A DNA stretch of 64,000 nt from an uncultured bacterium (GCA_903824675.1 CAIJXV010000020.1:1-64000); one strand, 5' to 3'; counted from the first letter of the stretch, positions 8,937 to 18,018 are shown. Notes: generated by a model from the sequence alone, not told the origin. A program made the numbers and translations.

Positions 8937-9335
8937 GTGTCCTTGCGCACCACCTCCCGTACCGGTCTCACCCTGGTCGAAGTTCTCCTCGCCATGGTCA
9001 TCCTCGCCACCGGGGCCATGGTCCTGATGACCGCCGTCTCCCACTGCCTTGCCGTAATCCGGATTTCCCGCAATTATCACACTGCCCGCCATATTTTTGA
9101 CCTGGGCGAATTGGAATATCCCGTCTTTATCAAGGACGAGAAAGTCGTCAACCTCGAACTGAATCAGATCGAATACAAAAATGGTTTTACCTTTTCCCGA
9201 AACTCGATCGAAGATCCCGCGCACAAAGGGATGCGGATCATCCATACCCGGGTCGATTGGTCCGATCGCGGCAATCGCCGGGGCGAAGAAACGGTCAGCT
9301 ATCTCTACTACACCAATGATCTCTCCCTCAATTAA
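8937..9335 (+). CDS. minor pseudopilin, GspI-like
   Basis: 132 residues with a very short leader: RTGLTLVEVLLAM predicts cleavage after Gly10 and Glu15 at +5. GTG at 8937 is chosen because GAGGAG ends about 9 bases upstream and because it places the motif at the correct distance. Any longer frame would overlap the previous gene. The domain after the helix is small, as in GspI. Its 3' end overlaps the next gene by 20 bases. Confidence 0.8.
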   Translation: MSLRTTSRTGLTLVEVLLAMVILATGAMVLMTAVSHCLAVIRISRNYHTARHIFDLGELEYPVFIKDEKVVNLELNQIEYKNGFTFSRNSIEDPAHKGMRIIHTRVDWSDRGNRRGEETVSYLYYTNDLSLN

Positions 9336-10020
9336 ATCGAAACGTCGCGGCTTTACCATGGTCGAACTATTGGTCTCGGTCGTCATCCTCGGCCTGATCA
9401 CCTCCGTGACCTACGGCATCTTTTCCGCCGTAACCCGTGCCTGGCAAAGGGGAATGGCGCTCAGTGACGAGATGCAACACGGCGATTTCGTCATGGAGCA
9501 ACTCGTCATGGGTCTCCGCTCAGCCTATTATCGCGACGCCGGCAAAAACAGCGATGTGCGCTTCGGGTTTTGGCTCGACGATCAGGGGAGCGGTTCCTCT
9601 GCCGATGACTCCATCAGTTGGGTCAAACTCGGCCCCAGCCTCATTGGTCGTGGAACCGAGCAATCCAAAGGGCCTCACCGGGTCAAGTTTCAACTGGTCC
9701 CTGACCCCGACAATGAAGAATCCGCCGCCGCTATCACCGTCTGGTCGCCCGACGAATTCCTGCAGCCGGAGGATTTCGATCCTGACACGCTCAAACCCAC
9801 CCTCCTGGCCACCGGGATCGTCGGCTTCGACTGCCGGGTCTCAACCAATGTCGATGAATCTGAAATCGTCTGGGAGGAGGAATGGGAAGAGACCAATTCC
9901 ATTCCCCGCCTGGTCGAATTGACGCTCTATCTCAAGCCGCTCCAGGAAGGTGAAGAACCGGTCGCCATGAAGCGCTGTATTGAAATCCCGGTCGGCAAAC
10001 AATTCTGGCCCGTCCAATGA
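9316..10020 (+). CDS. minor pseudopilin, GspJ-like
   Basis: 234 residues. RRGFTMVELL predicts cleavage after Gly12 with Glu17 at +5. GspJ members of this length have a globular domain of about 190 residues, as here, with acidic stretches (WEEEWEETN). The ATG at 9316 lies within the end of the preceding gene; starting further upstream would only add out-of-frame coding sequence of that gene. Its stop overlaps the ATG of the K gene (ATGA). Confidence 0.8.
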   Translation: MISPSIKSKRRGFTMVELLVSVVILGLITSVTYGIFSAVTRAWQRGMALSDEMQHGDFVMEQLVMGLRSAYYRDAGKNSDVRFGFWLDDQGSGSSADDSISWVKLGPSLIGRGTEQSKGPHRVKFQLVPDPDNEESAAAITVWSPDEFLQPEDFDPDTLKPTLLATGIVGFDCRVSTNVDESEIVWEEEWEETNSIPRLVELTLYLKPLQEGEEPVAMKRCIEIPVGKQFWPVQ

Positions 10021-11069
10021 AACTCGCCCCCTTCCATCTTCCCCGCCGACGCGCCGCCTCCGCCCTGGTCGTCGTCCTCTGGGTCATCGGCCTTCTCGCC
10101 ATTATCGTGACCTCGTTCGCCTTCGACATGCAACTCGAGACCATCATCACCTCTTATTGCCGCAAACGGCTCAAGGCCGATTACCTCGCCCAATCCGGTC
10201 TCGAAATGGTCAAGGTCGTCGTCCAAAAAAAGGACACCATCACCGGCGACAAGGAAACCGACGGCGACGATGCCGCGGACGCCTGGTATCCCCTGGCCCG
10301 AGCCCTCAAATACGGCGGATCGGTTTCGGGTTTCCGCCAACCCCTCGGAGATGGCGAAATCGTTATCGATATCATTCCCGAACCGGCCCGCCGGAATATC
10401 AATAAGCTCGACGAAAAGGATTGGGAAGGCGTGCTCGAAGTCGCCAACATTCCCGAAGATCTCTGGGATACCCTGATCGACTGTTTTTTCGATTGGACCG
10501 ATAACGAGACCCCCACTGCGGTCCGCCCCTTCGGTGCCGAAACCGACGATTATTACGCGCGCCTCCCCAATCCGTATAACGCGCACAACGGCCCCATCGA
10601 AACCATCGATGAACTTCTGCTCATCAAAGGGTTCACCAATACCGTCGTTTATGGCGGACGACCGCCCGACGCCGACCCCGAAGATCCTCCCTGGCTGGGA
10701 ATCGCCGACCTTCTGACCACCTACGGCGACGGGCTTGTCAATGTGAACGCCGCGTCCAAACGGGTGCTCAGAACCCTTCCGGAAGTCGATGACTTACTGG
10801 GCGATCTGATCACCGAGGTACGCGAGGAAGTTCTCACCACTGGCGGTAAAGATGAAGACCCCCATTTCAAAAGCCCCGACGATTTTTTTGCGCGAATCCC
10901 GGAAGCCAACCGGGCCATCCTGGCGCCGCGAATCTCGGTCTCCTCGGCGATTTACCGGATCAATTCCACCGGTTTCGTCCAAGGCGTCCGGCGCACCATT
11001 TCGTGTATCGTTGAATTCAACGGGGCCAAGATGAATATTCTTCGCTGGCAGGAACAGGAAGGCCAATAA
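10017..11069 (+). CDS. gspK: pseudopilin GspK-like protein
   Basis: 350 residues, the length class of GspK, which caps the pseudopilus tip. The N-terminus has a basic leader and then a hydrophobic helix (SALVVVLWVIGLLAI). It lacks the Glu at +5, as is normal for K. The cleavage point is probably after Ala14 or Ala15. The large domain contains helix-hairpin-like segments (NINKLDE, LVNVNAASKRVLRTLP) as in the T2SSK family. It is the last gene of the operon and ends 7 bases from a convergent gene. C, D, L and M genes do not follow. Confidence 0.85.
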   Translation: MKLAPFHLPRRRAASALVVVLWVIGLLAIIVTSFAFDMQLETIITSYCRKRLKADYLAQSGLEMVKVVVQKKDTITGDKETDGDDAADAWYPLARALKYGGSVSGFRQPLGDGEIVIDIIPEPARRNINKLDEKDWEGVLEVANIPEDLWDTLIDCFFDWTDNETPTAVRPFGAETDDYYARLPNPYNAHNGPIETIDELLLIKGFTNTVVYGGRPPDADPEDPPWLGIADLLTTYGDGLVNVNAASKRVLRTLPEVDDLLGDLITEVREEVLTTGGKDEDPHFKSPDDFFARIPEANRAILAPRISVSSAIYRINSTGFVQGVRRTISCIVEFNGAKMNILRWQEQEGQ

Positions 11070-11076
11070 GGACGGT

Positions 11077-11880
11077 CTAAAACCGGGCGTGTACCAATGG
11101 ATACGCCGGCCAAAAACCCTCCGGATTCAAATTCAATAAACCCACCTGAACCCCTCGGAAATCACCGGCGTAATTGATCAACCCCAATTGAAAACCCCGG
11201 AGGGTACGGGCGGTATTTAAGGTTACCCCCACCTGAGCCCCCACCACGTCCCGGGCATGATTGCCTCCCAACCCTATATTGAGTTGCACCCCGTGTACGC
11301 TCCCCGCGTAATTCATCGCCAAAATTCCAACATTGATCTGGGCTCCTCTGACATCACCCGCCCAATTCAGGGCCGTCACCAAGCCGGCCCCCAGTTGTGC
11401 GCCCCGTACCCGGTGCTTGACATAATTGACCTCGGCGACTTGCAGGCCGGTCATGGAGCCATTCACTCCGTTCGCAAACAAGGCCAGTTGCAATCCTGCG
11501 CCCTCGTCGCGCACCCAATTCAGCCCCACCGCCACTTGCACGCCCCGGAACCGATCCACTCCATTGAATCCGCCGGCGCATTGAACCCCGTCATACACCC
11601 CGGACTCCGGCTCCGGGACTTCATCGCCCCAATTCCCGACCAGCCCGATCGCTAATCCGCTCCCCCCGTTTTTTGTGCGATTGAGCAACCCAAGGTCTAA
11701 CCCGTCGACCCGTTCATTTCGACCATAGAATAGATCTAGACGCACTCCGGACACGGGATCCTCAGCGGACACTAGCTGCAGGGGATCGAAAAAAGCAACT
11801 TGGACGACGCCGGCCAGCGTCGATTCCACCGCTACCGTTAATCCCCACCCTAAAATCAAGCCGTAAAATAACTTGGACAT
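11077..11880 (-). CDS. secreted or surface GxQ-repeat protein
   Basis: 267 residues with an N-terminal signal-like segment (LFYGLILGWGLTVAVESTLAG). The rest is about ten imperfect repeats of 18-20 residues of the form G-x-Q-(L/V)-x-(L/V)-x-x-N-x-A-x-x-(V/L)-x-G, for example GAQINVGILAMNYAGSVHG and GFQLGLINYAGDFRG. This resembles LA_2272-type surface repeat proteins and suggests a beta-solenoid or barrel. It ends in HARF; a terminal aromatic residue fits outer-membrane proteins. Function is unknown. It is convergent with the pseudopilin operon. Confidence 0.65.
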   Translation of the reverse strand: MSKLFYGLILGWGLTVAVESTLAGVVQVAFFDPLQLVSAEDPVSGVRLDLFYGRNERVDGLDLGLLNRTKNGGSGLAIGLVGNWGDEVPEPESGVYDGVQCAGGFNGVDRFRGVQVAVGLNWVRDEGAGLQLALFANGVNGSMTGLQVAEVNYVKHRVRGAQLGAGLVTALNWAGDVRGAQINVGILAMNYAGSVHGVQLNIGLGGNHARDVVGAQVGVTLNTARTLRGFQLGLINYAGDFRGVQVGLLNLNPEGFWPAYPLVHARF

Positions 11881-11907
11881 CGTTTCACCGGGCCCTATGA
11901 TACCCGC

Positions 11908-12291
11908 ATGATCTGGTTCGCCAAGCTTAAAACCACCGGAGCCCTTCTCCCGGTTGCCGTCCTGCTGGCAACCACTCCTTTTTTGCGCGCGACCGAAGCC
12001 CCCCCTTCAGACAATTACACTCGTTCCACCTGTCATCAAATGATTGGCTTCTACCGACATTTTCTCCGCCCCTTCTCTTCCAGCCGATGCCCGCTCTATC
12101 CCTCCTGCTCTCAATACAGCCTCGAAGCCATCGGTAAGCATGGTGCCGCGCGGGGAATCCTCCTTACGGCCGATCGGCTTATTCATGAAGGCAGCCTGAT
12201 GTCCCGCGCCGCCTCGGTCAATACCCCCGCCGGCCCGAGAATTCCCGATCCGTTGTCAGATAACGATTTCTGGTGGAGATCCCCCCGATGA
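11908..12291 (+). CDS. yidD: YidD family membrane protein insertion efficiency factor, with signal peptide
   Basis: 127 residues. The YidD core spans about 44-90: IGFYRHFLRPF, then CPLYPSCSQYSLEAI (from 61) and HGAARGILLTADRL. YidD proteins assist YidC-mediated membrane insertion. Two oddities are visible. A hydrophobic, signal-peptide-like N-terminus of about 29 residues precedes the core, and the gene is not near rnpA, rpmH or yidC. The arginine-rich tail of the classical protein is replaced. The stop overlaps the ATG of the TPR gene (ATGA), so they are coupled. Confidence 0.85.
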   Translation: MIWFAKLKTTGALLPVAVLLATTPFLRATEAPPSDNYTRSTCHQMIGFYRHFLRPFSSSRCPLYPSCSQYSLEAIGKHGAARGILLTADRLIHEGSLMSRAASVNTPAGPRIPDPLSDNDFWWRSPR

Positions 12292-13217
12292 AACGATGCC
12301 TGTGTGGAGCCGCTTTAGTCCTCGTCTTTTGGACCCGCCTCGCCGGTGCCCTCCAAGCCCCCGACCCTGACGCTTTGCTCGCCTTTGCCGCACACCTCGG
12401 ACAACAGGACCAGTTTGACAAAGCCCTGGTGGAATACGACCGATTTATCTTTTTCCACCCCCAAAGACCGGAAGTCCCGCTCGCCCAAATCCAAATCGGC
12501 GCCTGCCATGCGCGACTGAATCAGTGGGATGACGCCGAACACGCCTGGGAAAAGGTCAAACAGGCTTATCCGAATACCGCATGGTCAGATCTGGCCACCC
12601 TTCTCCAAGCCGAAGCGGATTACCGGCATCAGCTTTATCCCCGGTCCACAGCCCGTATCGCCCGTTTCCGCGCGGAACACCCGGACTCCCCTTTCTTCGA
12701 TCTCTCCGCCATCCTGCTCGCTCGCAATGAACTACCTTTCGATAACACTCCTTTCGCCAATGATATTTTGCGCACGGTGTCAACCAATTCAGTCCTCGCC
12801 CCCGTGGCCACCGGTTTCCGCGAAAGCCTCGATGACTTTTCCGGGCGCCCCGTCAAATCCCCGCTCCTCGCCGGTAGTTTGTCCGCCTTGCTCCCGGGGG
12901 CGGGACAACTCTACACCGGCCACCCCGGCGACGCCGCCACCGCTTTTCTTCTGAATGGCCTTTTCATCGGCGCGGCCGTCTGGGCCTACCAGGAAGATGA
13001 ACCGGTCACCGGTTCCCTTCTGATCGGATTCGATGCCATCTGGTACTTCGGCAATATTTACAATGCGGCCAATCATGCCCACCAATTCAATCAGCAGGGC
13101 CGCGATGATTTTGCCAATCGTTTGCAACTTCGTTTCGGCGCGACCCTCGATGGATCCATCCACGATCGCGGGGGCCGGGATCTCGTCCCCGCCCTCCTCA
13201 TGCGGTTCGAGTTTTAG
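12288..13217 (+). CDS. exported TPR protein with hydrophobic C-terminal domain
   Basis: 309 residues: signal peptide at about 1-22 (ending AGALQA), TPR-like helices at about 28-145 (ALVEYDRFIFFHPQRPEVP, HAWEKVKQAYPNTAW), and a C-terminal hydrophobic region at about 195-270. The latter contains LLPGAGQLYTGHPGDAA and GLFIGAAVWAY, reminiscent of TM2/DUF5683-type domains. The ATG at 12288 has GGAG about 9 bases upstream and overlaps the yidD stop; a start five codons earlier is less well placed. The role is probably linked to the YidD partner, but this is inference. Confidence 0.7.
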   Translation: MKRCLCGAALVLVFWTRLAGALQAPDPDALLAFAAHLGQQDQFDKALVEYDRFIFFHPQRPEVPLAQIQIGACHARLNQWDDAEHAWEKVKQAYPNTAWSDLATLLQAEADYRHQLYPRSTARIARFRAEHPDSPFFDLSAILLARNELPFDNTPFANDILRTVSTNSVLAPVATGFRESLDDFSGRPVKSPLLAGSLSALLPGAGQLYTGHPGDAATAFLLNGLFIGAAVWAYQEDEPVTGSLLIGFDAIWYFGNIYNAANHAHQFNQQGRDDFANRLQLRFGATLDGSIHDRGGRDLVPALLMRFEF

Positions 13218-13288
13218 GGAAAAGATCTTGTCTTCCCCTCTATCGAGGGCCTATTCTATGTCGTTTGTTTTCTCAGGAGTATTCGTGC

Positions 13289-14389
13289 ATGACCTCAAAA
13301 ATCAGTCGCTTGGATCGGAATTTCCGCGCCCAAAAAATCGCACCCGGCGATTCGTACGTCTGGGTTGACGGCGCCGACCGCCGCCTGACCGTGCGAGGAC
13401 TCCCGTGGTTCGATGAAAACCGCCCCGGCTATGCCCGCTTTCCCGCGCGGGCACAAAAAAAACTCCGCGAAGCCGTTTGGTCCCTCGCGCAATGCCCCGC
13501 GGGAGGGCGCATCTGTTTTCGCTCCAACACCACCCGCATGGCCGTTCGGGTCACCCTTGCCGAGCCTTCGGGCAATCAGCCCCATATGCCCGCCACCGGG
13601 CAGAGCGGCATCAGCCTGTATGCCGGCGCAGGACAAGCGTGCCGCCCCTGGAGCGGCACAAAACCCGATATCGCAAAGCTGGGTTACGAGGGCCCCCTAT
13701 TCGACTCCGTGACGCCCGAATGGCGCGATTTCACCCTGTATCTTCCCCTCTACAACCCCCTCACGACCCTTAAAATCGGGGTGGCCCCCGGTTCATCTTT
13801 CAAACCACCCAGCCCACACCTCCTAGCTAAACCCGTGGTCTTTTACGGCACCTCCATTACCCAGGGTGGGTGCGCCAGCTTGCCAGGCAGTGATTTTGTC
13901 GCGACCACCGGTCGTATTCTTGATGTCGATGTCGTCAATCTCGGTTTTTCAGGAAACGGACAGGGAGAACCCGAAGTCGCCAAGCTGATGGCGGAAGTCG
14001 ACGCGTCTTTGTTCGTCCTCGATTACGCCGCCAATTCCACGGTCGAGTCGCTCACTCAAACCCTCCCTGGGTTTGTCCAGACTCTTCGCAGGCGCCACCC
14101 TAAAACCCCCATCGCGCTCCTCTCGATCATCCCCTACTGGAGAACGGCCTGGTCAATACCCGCACTCAAACATCATGAGGGGCTCCGGGACGCCCTGATT
14201 CATTTTTATTCCGACCAGCGGCGAAAAGGTGATGCGCGCCTGCATTTTATCGATGGACTCGCCCTGCTCCCGCTGGGCACTTCCGGCGCCTCCGTCGACG
14301 GTGGCCATCCCAGTGATCACGGGTTCCAGGTCATGGCGACCAACCTGGCGCCCCAGATTGAACGACTGCTCTATCCGCCGCCATCATGA
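13289..14389 (+). CDS. SGNH/GDSL-family hydrolase with N-terminal sandwich domain
   Basis: 366 residues. The C-terminal SGNH domain starts at about 183: block I GTSITQG (nucleophile Ser189), block II GFSGNG, block III LDYAAN, and block V DGGHPSDHG with Asp337 and His340. The first 180 residues form a beta-rich domain common in two-domain carbohydrate esterases. Likely a deacetylase acting on polysaccharide esters; the substrate is unknown. The ATG at 13289 is placed by AGGAG at 13275-13279. No signal peptide is visible. The stop overlaps the next ATG. Confidence 0.85.
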   Translation: MTSKISRLDRNFRAQKIAPGDSYVWVDGADRRLTVRGLPWFDENRPGYARFPARAQKKLREAVWSLAQCPAGGRICFRSNTTRMAVRVTLAEPSGNQPHMPATGQSGISLYAGAGQACRPWSGTKPDIAKLGYEGPLFDSVTPEWRDFTLYLPLYNPLTTLKIGVAPGSSFKPPSPHLLAKPVVFYGTSITQGGCASLPGSDFVATTGRILDVDVVNLGFSGNGQGEPEVAKLMAEVDASLFVLDYAANSTVESLTQTLPGFVQTLRRRHPKTPIALLSIIPYWRTAWSIPALKHHEGLRDALIHFYSDQRRKGDARLHFIDGLALLPLGTSGASVDGGHPSDHGFQVMATNLAPQIERLLYPPPS

Positions 14390-15318
14390 CCACCCGCATT
14401 TCACTCCCGGCGCAAACCCATCGACCCGCCCCCCGGACCGGCGCCCTTCTAGCCCTCTTTGGCGCCATTCTCTGCTGGAGCAGTGTCCCGCTTTTCCTCC
14501 GCTATTTCACCGCCCATCTCGATGCCTGGACGGTCAACGGGGTTCGCTATGGCATCGCCGCTCTCCTCCTGGCACCGCTCCTGTTCCAGATCGAAGCCCC
14601 ACCCGGACGCTCCATTTGGCGGGATGCCTGGATCCCGGCCCTGATCAATACCATTGGACAAGTCGGATGGGCCCTCACCCCTTATTATATCCCGGCCGGG
14701 GTGATGGGATTCGGGATCCGTTCGGCCTTCTTCTTCACTCTGCTGGCGGGCGTCTGGCTTCTGCCCGATGAACGCAAAATCATGAAATCGCCCCTGTTTT
14801 GGGTCGGCGCCGTGGCCTGTATCTCCGGCATCGGCCTCTTGTTTCGGGATTCGATCGCCACCGCCCATCTGCCGCTGCTGGGTCTCATCCTGCTTTTTTC
14901 AACGGCCGCCGTATGGGGATTTTACGGAGTTTCGGTCCGGCGCACAATGCACGGATATGCCCCGCATCATAGTTTTGCCGTGATCTGTCTTTACACCGCC
15001 GTCATGCTCGGGATCCTGACCCCGATCCTCGGTCATCCCGGCCAGTTGTTCCGGTTATCCCCTCAGCCCCTGATCCTGCTTGCGGTCTCCGCCATCGTCG
15101 GCATTGCCATCGCCCATGTCCTGATGTATCGCGTGCTACATCGGTTCGGGGCATTGGTTCAAAGCGGGGGAGAATTCATGACGCCGTTCCTGACCTATTG
15201 CGGCGCCGCCTGGCTCTTCGGCGAACGGCTCGGATCTGGTCAATGGATTGGAGGCGTGGCCGTCATCGCCGGCAGTCTGCTAATGATCCGGGCCCGAATC
15301 GGGATCGGAAAGCGTTAG
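14386..15318 (+). CDS. EamA/DMT-superfamily transporter
   Basis: 310 residues with about ten membrane spans and two EamA repeats (roughly 18-150 and 160-305). The typical first-helix motif LFGAILCWSSVPLFLRYF and the second-half AAVWGFYGVSVRR are present. The family exports or imports small metabolites; the substrate is not predictable. Its ATG overlaps the hydrolase stop (ATGA), so it may handle a product of that enzyme. Confidence 0.85.
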   Translation: MTTRISLPAQTHRPAPRTGALLALFGAILCWSSVPLFLRYFTAHLDAWTVNGVRYGIAALLLAPLLFQIEAPPGRSIWRDAWIPALINTIGQVGWALTPYYIPAGVMGFGIRSAFFFTLLAGVWLLPDERKIMKSPLFWVGAVACISGIGLLFRDSIATAHLPLLGLILLFSTAAVWGFYGVSVRRTMHGYAPHHSFAVICLYTAVMLGILTPILGHPGQLFRLSPQPLILLAVSAIVGIAIAHVLMYRVLHRFGALVQSGGEFMTPFLTYCGAAWLFGERLGSGQWIGGVAVIAGSLLMIRARIGIGKR

Positions 15319-15371
15319 TAGGAACATCTGTCCAGCAACCGGTCAGACTTACATCCGTAAAAGGCGGTTGA

Positions 15372-16556
15372 TCAAGGCGATGCAAGCCGTTTAACCATCC
15401 GGGCCAGGCGCGTCATGGCTTCTTTGATGGCTTCCAGATCGGTCGCGTAGGAACATCTTAAAAAGCCCTCGCCGCATTCGCCAAAAGCGCTTCCCGGCAC
15501 ACAGGCCACCTGCTCTTCATCGAGGAGTTTCAGGGCAAATTCCTTGGAGGACAATCCACACCGGTCGATTTTGGGAAACGCATAGAAAGCGCCTTGCGGA
15601 CGCTGACAGGCTAAACCCATTTCCTCCAGGGAACTCCAGATGAAGTTGCGCCGTTTTTCATAGGCCTGGCGCATGTGCGTTGTATCGTCCCGGGTTTTCA
15701 ATGCCTCCAGCGCGGCTTCCTGGCTCAGGGTCGGCGCACACAGCATGGTGTACTGGTGGATTTTCATCATCGCTTCGCTCAACTCGGCAGGCGCACAGGC
15801 ATAGCCCATCCTGAATCCGGTCATGGCCCACCCCTTCGAAAATCCATGCAACAGGATCGTCCGATCGCGCATTCCCGGACAGGCCGCAATCGTCCCCCGC
15901 TCCGCCCCGTCATAGGTCAACTCCGAGTAAATTTCATCGGTGATCACGACGAGGTCATGCGCCACGGCAAACCGGGCAATATCCTCGCGCTGAGACTGGG
16001 TCAAAATAGCCCCGGTAGGATTGGTCGGAAAATTCAGGATCAGCACCCGCGTCCGCGGCGTCACCTGAGCCTCCAGCATTTCGCGGGTCAGCGCAAACCC
16101 GTTCTCGGGACGGGTCGTCACCGCGACCGGAACCGCATGGGCAAAACGGATCACCGGATTGTAGGACACATAGCAGGGCTCATGGTACATCACTTCATCA
16201 CCGGGCGAGACCAATGCGCGAATGGCCAGATCCAACGCTTCGCTGACCCCCACGGTGATTAAAATTTCATCATCCGGACGATAGGCGACCTGGAACTCCT
16301 CTTCGATGTACCGCGCGATGGCCTTGCGCAAGCTCATTAAACCCCGGTTTGAGGTGTACGTCGTCGCGCCGCGATCCAAAGAGTAAATGGCCGCCTCGCG
16401 AATATGCCAGGGCGTCATGAAATCCGGCTCTCCAATACCCAGACTGATGATGCCCTTCCGCCCGCTGACAATTTCAAAAAAATCACGGATCCCGGATCGA
16501 GGGATGTCCCGCAAATGGGGTGCCACGTAATTACGGAGTGACTTGGAGTCGCTCAT
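15372..16556 (-). CDS. PLP-dependent class I/II aminotransferase
   Basis: 394-residue fold-type I enzyme. NPTG is at about 179-182, DEIYSELTYDG at about 207-217, and the Schiff-base lysine is Lys241 in HGFSKGWAMTGFRMGYA. The family includes aspartate and aromatic aminotransferases; exact substrate is unknown. Its start lies inside the end of the Lrp-type regulator gene on the same strand (26-base overlap), an arrangement that implies co-transcription and probably amino-acid-responsive control. Confidence 0.9.
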   Translation of the reverse strand: MSDSKSLRNYVAPHLRDIPRSGIRDFFEIVSGRKGIISLGIGEPDFMTPWHIREAAIYSLDRGATTYTSNRGLMSLRKAIARYIEEEFQVAYRPDDEILITVGVSEALDLAIRALVSPGDEVMYHEPCYVSYNPVIRFAHAVPVAVTTRPENGFALTREMLEAQVTPRTRVLILNFPTNPTGAILTQSQREDIARFAVAHDLVVITDEIYSELTYDGAERGTIAACPGMRDRTILLHGFSKGWAMTGFRMGYACAPAELSEAMMKIHQYTMLCAPTLSQEAALEALKTRDDTTHMRQAYEKRRNFIWSSLEEMGLACQRPQGAFYAFPKIDRCGLSSKEFALKLLDEEQVACVPGSAFGECGEGFLRCSYATDLEAIKEAMTRLARMVKRLASP

Positions 16557-17010
16557 CTTGTTCCCTTTCTTCCATCAAAACACCATGTTCTTTATACGTC
16601 TTAAGCATGAAATGCGTGGCCGTCGAGACGATGCCCTCGCAAGTGGCGAGTTTTTCCGAGACAAACAACGCGACTTCCTTAAGATTCCGTCCGGCGACAA
16701 AGGCCAGCAGATCGTAGGTTCCCGACATCAGATACAACGACTCCACCTCGGAAAACTTGCTTAAGCGCTCGGCCAGGCGGTTGAACCCGCCCTCCCGCTC
16801 GGGGGTGATCTTGATCTCGATCACCGCATGCACCAGGTCGAGATCCAATTGATCCTTATTGATCAGGGCCTGGTATCCGCGGATCACGCCGCTCTGTTCG
16901 TAGGCCGCAATCCGCGCCGCGACTTCCGTTTCGGAAGCATTCAGCAATCGCGCCAGATTGGCCGGCGTTTCACGGGCATTCAGCTGAAGCAGTTTCAATA
17001 AATCGTCCAT
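16531..17010 (-). CDS. Lrp/AsnC-family regulator
   Basis: 159 residues: N-terminal helix-turn-helix at about 5-55 (LLQLNARETPANLARLL), then an AsnC/RAM ligand-binding domain at about 65-145 (HAVIEIKITPE, YLMSGTYDLLAFVAG). Lrp-type proteins bind amino acids and regulate metabolism. The ATG at 17010 is preferred over one 11 codons upstream because a GGGA site precedes it. It overlaps the aminotransferase gene, which it probably regulates, and is divergent from the TrmJ-like gene. Confidence 0.88.
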   Translation of the reverse strand: MDDLLKLLQLNARETPANLARLLNASETEVAARIAAYEQSGVIRGYQALINKDQLDLDLVHAVIEIKITPEREGGFNRLAERLSKFSEVESLYLMSGTYDLLAFVAGRNLKEVALFVSEKLATCEGIVSTATHFMLKTYKEHGVLMEEREQDERLQVTP

Positions 17011-17096
17011 GGTCGTTCCCTTACTGGGTAATTGCGTTTTCAATCCGCTTCCGGTATCTTTAACACCTTATTCGGCAAATATCAACTGCTTGCATT

Positions 17097-17858
17097 ATGA
17101 GTCTTTTGAACAATATCCGGGTGGTACTGGTTAACCCCCTCTATGGCGGGAACGTGGGATCGATCTGCCGTGTGATGGCCAATACCGGCCTCAAACAACT
17201 GGCGCTCGTCACCCCCAGCAATCTCAATCTTCAAGAGGCCCGGATGCTGGCCTGTAATGCATGGTCCATCTTCGAACAACACCGGGAATTCGCCACCCTG
17301 GCCGAGGCGGTGGCGGATTGTGGTCTGGTCGCCGGAACCAGTGTCCGGCCCGGCCTCTATCGCGCGCATGCCCGCTCTCCCCGGGAATGGGCCCCCACCC
17401 TGCTCGAGGCGGCACGCAAAGCCCCGGTCGCCCTCGTTTTCGGTCGCGAAGATAATGGGCTCAGCAATGAAGATCTGACCCTGTGTACCCATTTCATCCG
17501 AATCCCGTCCACCCCCGAATATTCTTCGCTCAATCTCGCCCAAGCGGCCATGATCTGCTGTTATGAGATCTACCTCGCGTCCAACGAATTCGTGCCCGGC
17601 GCCGAAAAATCACCGGAAGCCCCCGCAGAACTCCGTGAACGCATGTTCGCCATGTGGGAGGAAACCCTCCTCGCGGTGGGCTTTATGGAACGGGAAAAAG
17701 CGTTGCATATGATGCTGGGAATCCGCCGGATTTTCGCGCGGGGACTCCTGACGGTTGACGACGTCAAAATCCTGATGGGAATGGCCCGTCAAATGCGTTG
17801 GAAAATCGACCGGCTCGCAGAACACGCACCCGACGCGTTTCCCGACGGAACCGAATAA
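17097..17858 (+). CDS. TrmJ-like tRNA 2'-O-methyltransferase (SPOUT)
   Basis: 253-residue SpoU/TrmH-superfamily enzyme. N-terminal motif I is present as VNPLYGGNVGSICRVMANTG, motif II as FGREDNGLSNEDL, and motif III as IPSTPEYSSLNLAQA. This IPS-SLNLAQA form is characteristic of TrmJ, which methylates position 32 of tRNA with S-adenosylmethionine. A helical C-terminal extension (about 165-245) is also TrmJ-like. No clear ribosome binding site is visible. Confidence 0.88.
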   Translation: MSLLNNIRVVLVNPLYGGNVGSICRVMANTGLKQLALVTPSNLNLQEARMLACNAWSIFEQHREFATLAEAVADCGLVAGTSVRPGLYRAHARSPREWAPTLLEAARKAPVALVFGREDNGLSNEDLTLCTHFIRIPSTPEYSSLNLAQAAMICCYEIYLASNEFVPGAEKSPEAPAELRERMFAMWEETLLAVGFMEREKALHMMLGIRRIFARGLLTVDDVKILMGMARQMRWKIDRLAEHAPDAFPDGTE

Positions 17859-17880
17859 AGGGCAATGCTTGCCCCTTAAT

Positions 17881-18005
17881 GGCTCGCAGGGACGCTCGCT
17901 CCATCGAAGAAAGAGCGTCCGCTATTCAATCCCTTCCGCTGGAGGGCGAGCGTTCCAGCCTTCGTAGTCACGCCAAGGTGTGACGGAGTAGGCTCCCCGC
18001 GAGCC
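17881..18005. repeat. cluster of inverted repeats between convergent genes
   Basis: GGACGCTC (17890-17897) pairs with GAGCGTCC (17913-17920). GGCTCGC (17881-17887) pairs with GCGAGCC (17999-18005), bracketing the whole block. In between, at 17939, lies TGGAGGGCGAGCGTTCCAG, a relative of the GAGGGCGAG element at 37486 and 52429. A small GTCAC/GTGAC stem follows. It separates the convergent trmJ-like and transglutaminase-like genes and could act as a bidirectional transcript end, but no T tract is present. Confidence 0.55.
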
Positions 18006-18018
18006 GTCCCCCAGCCCC

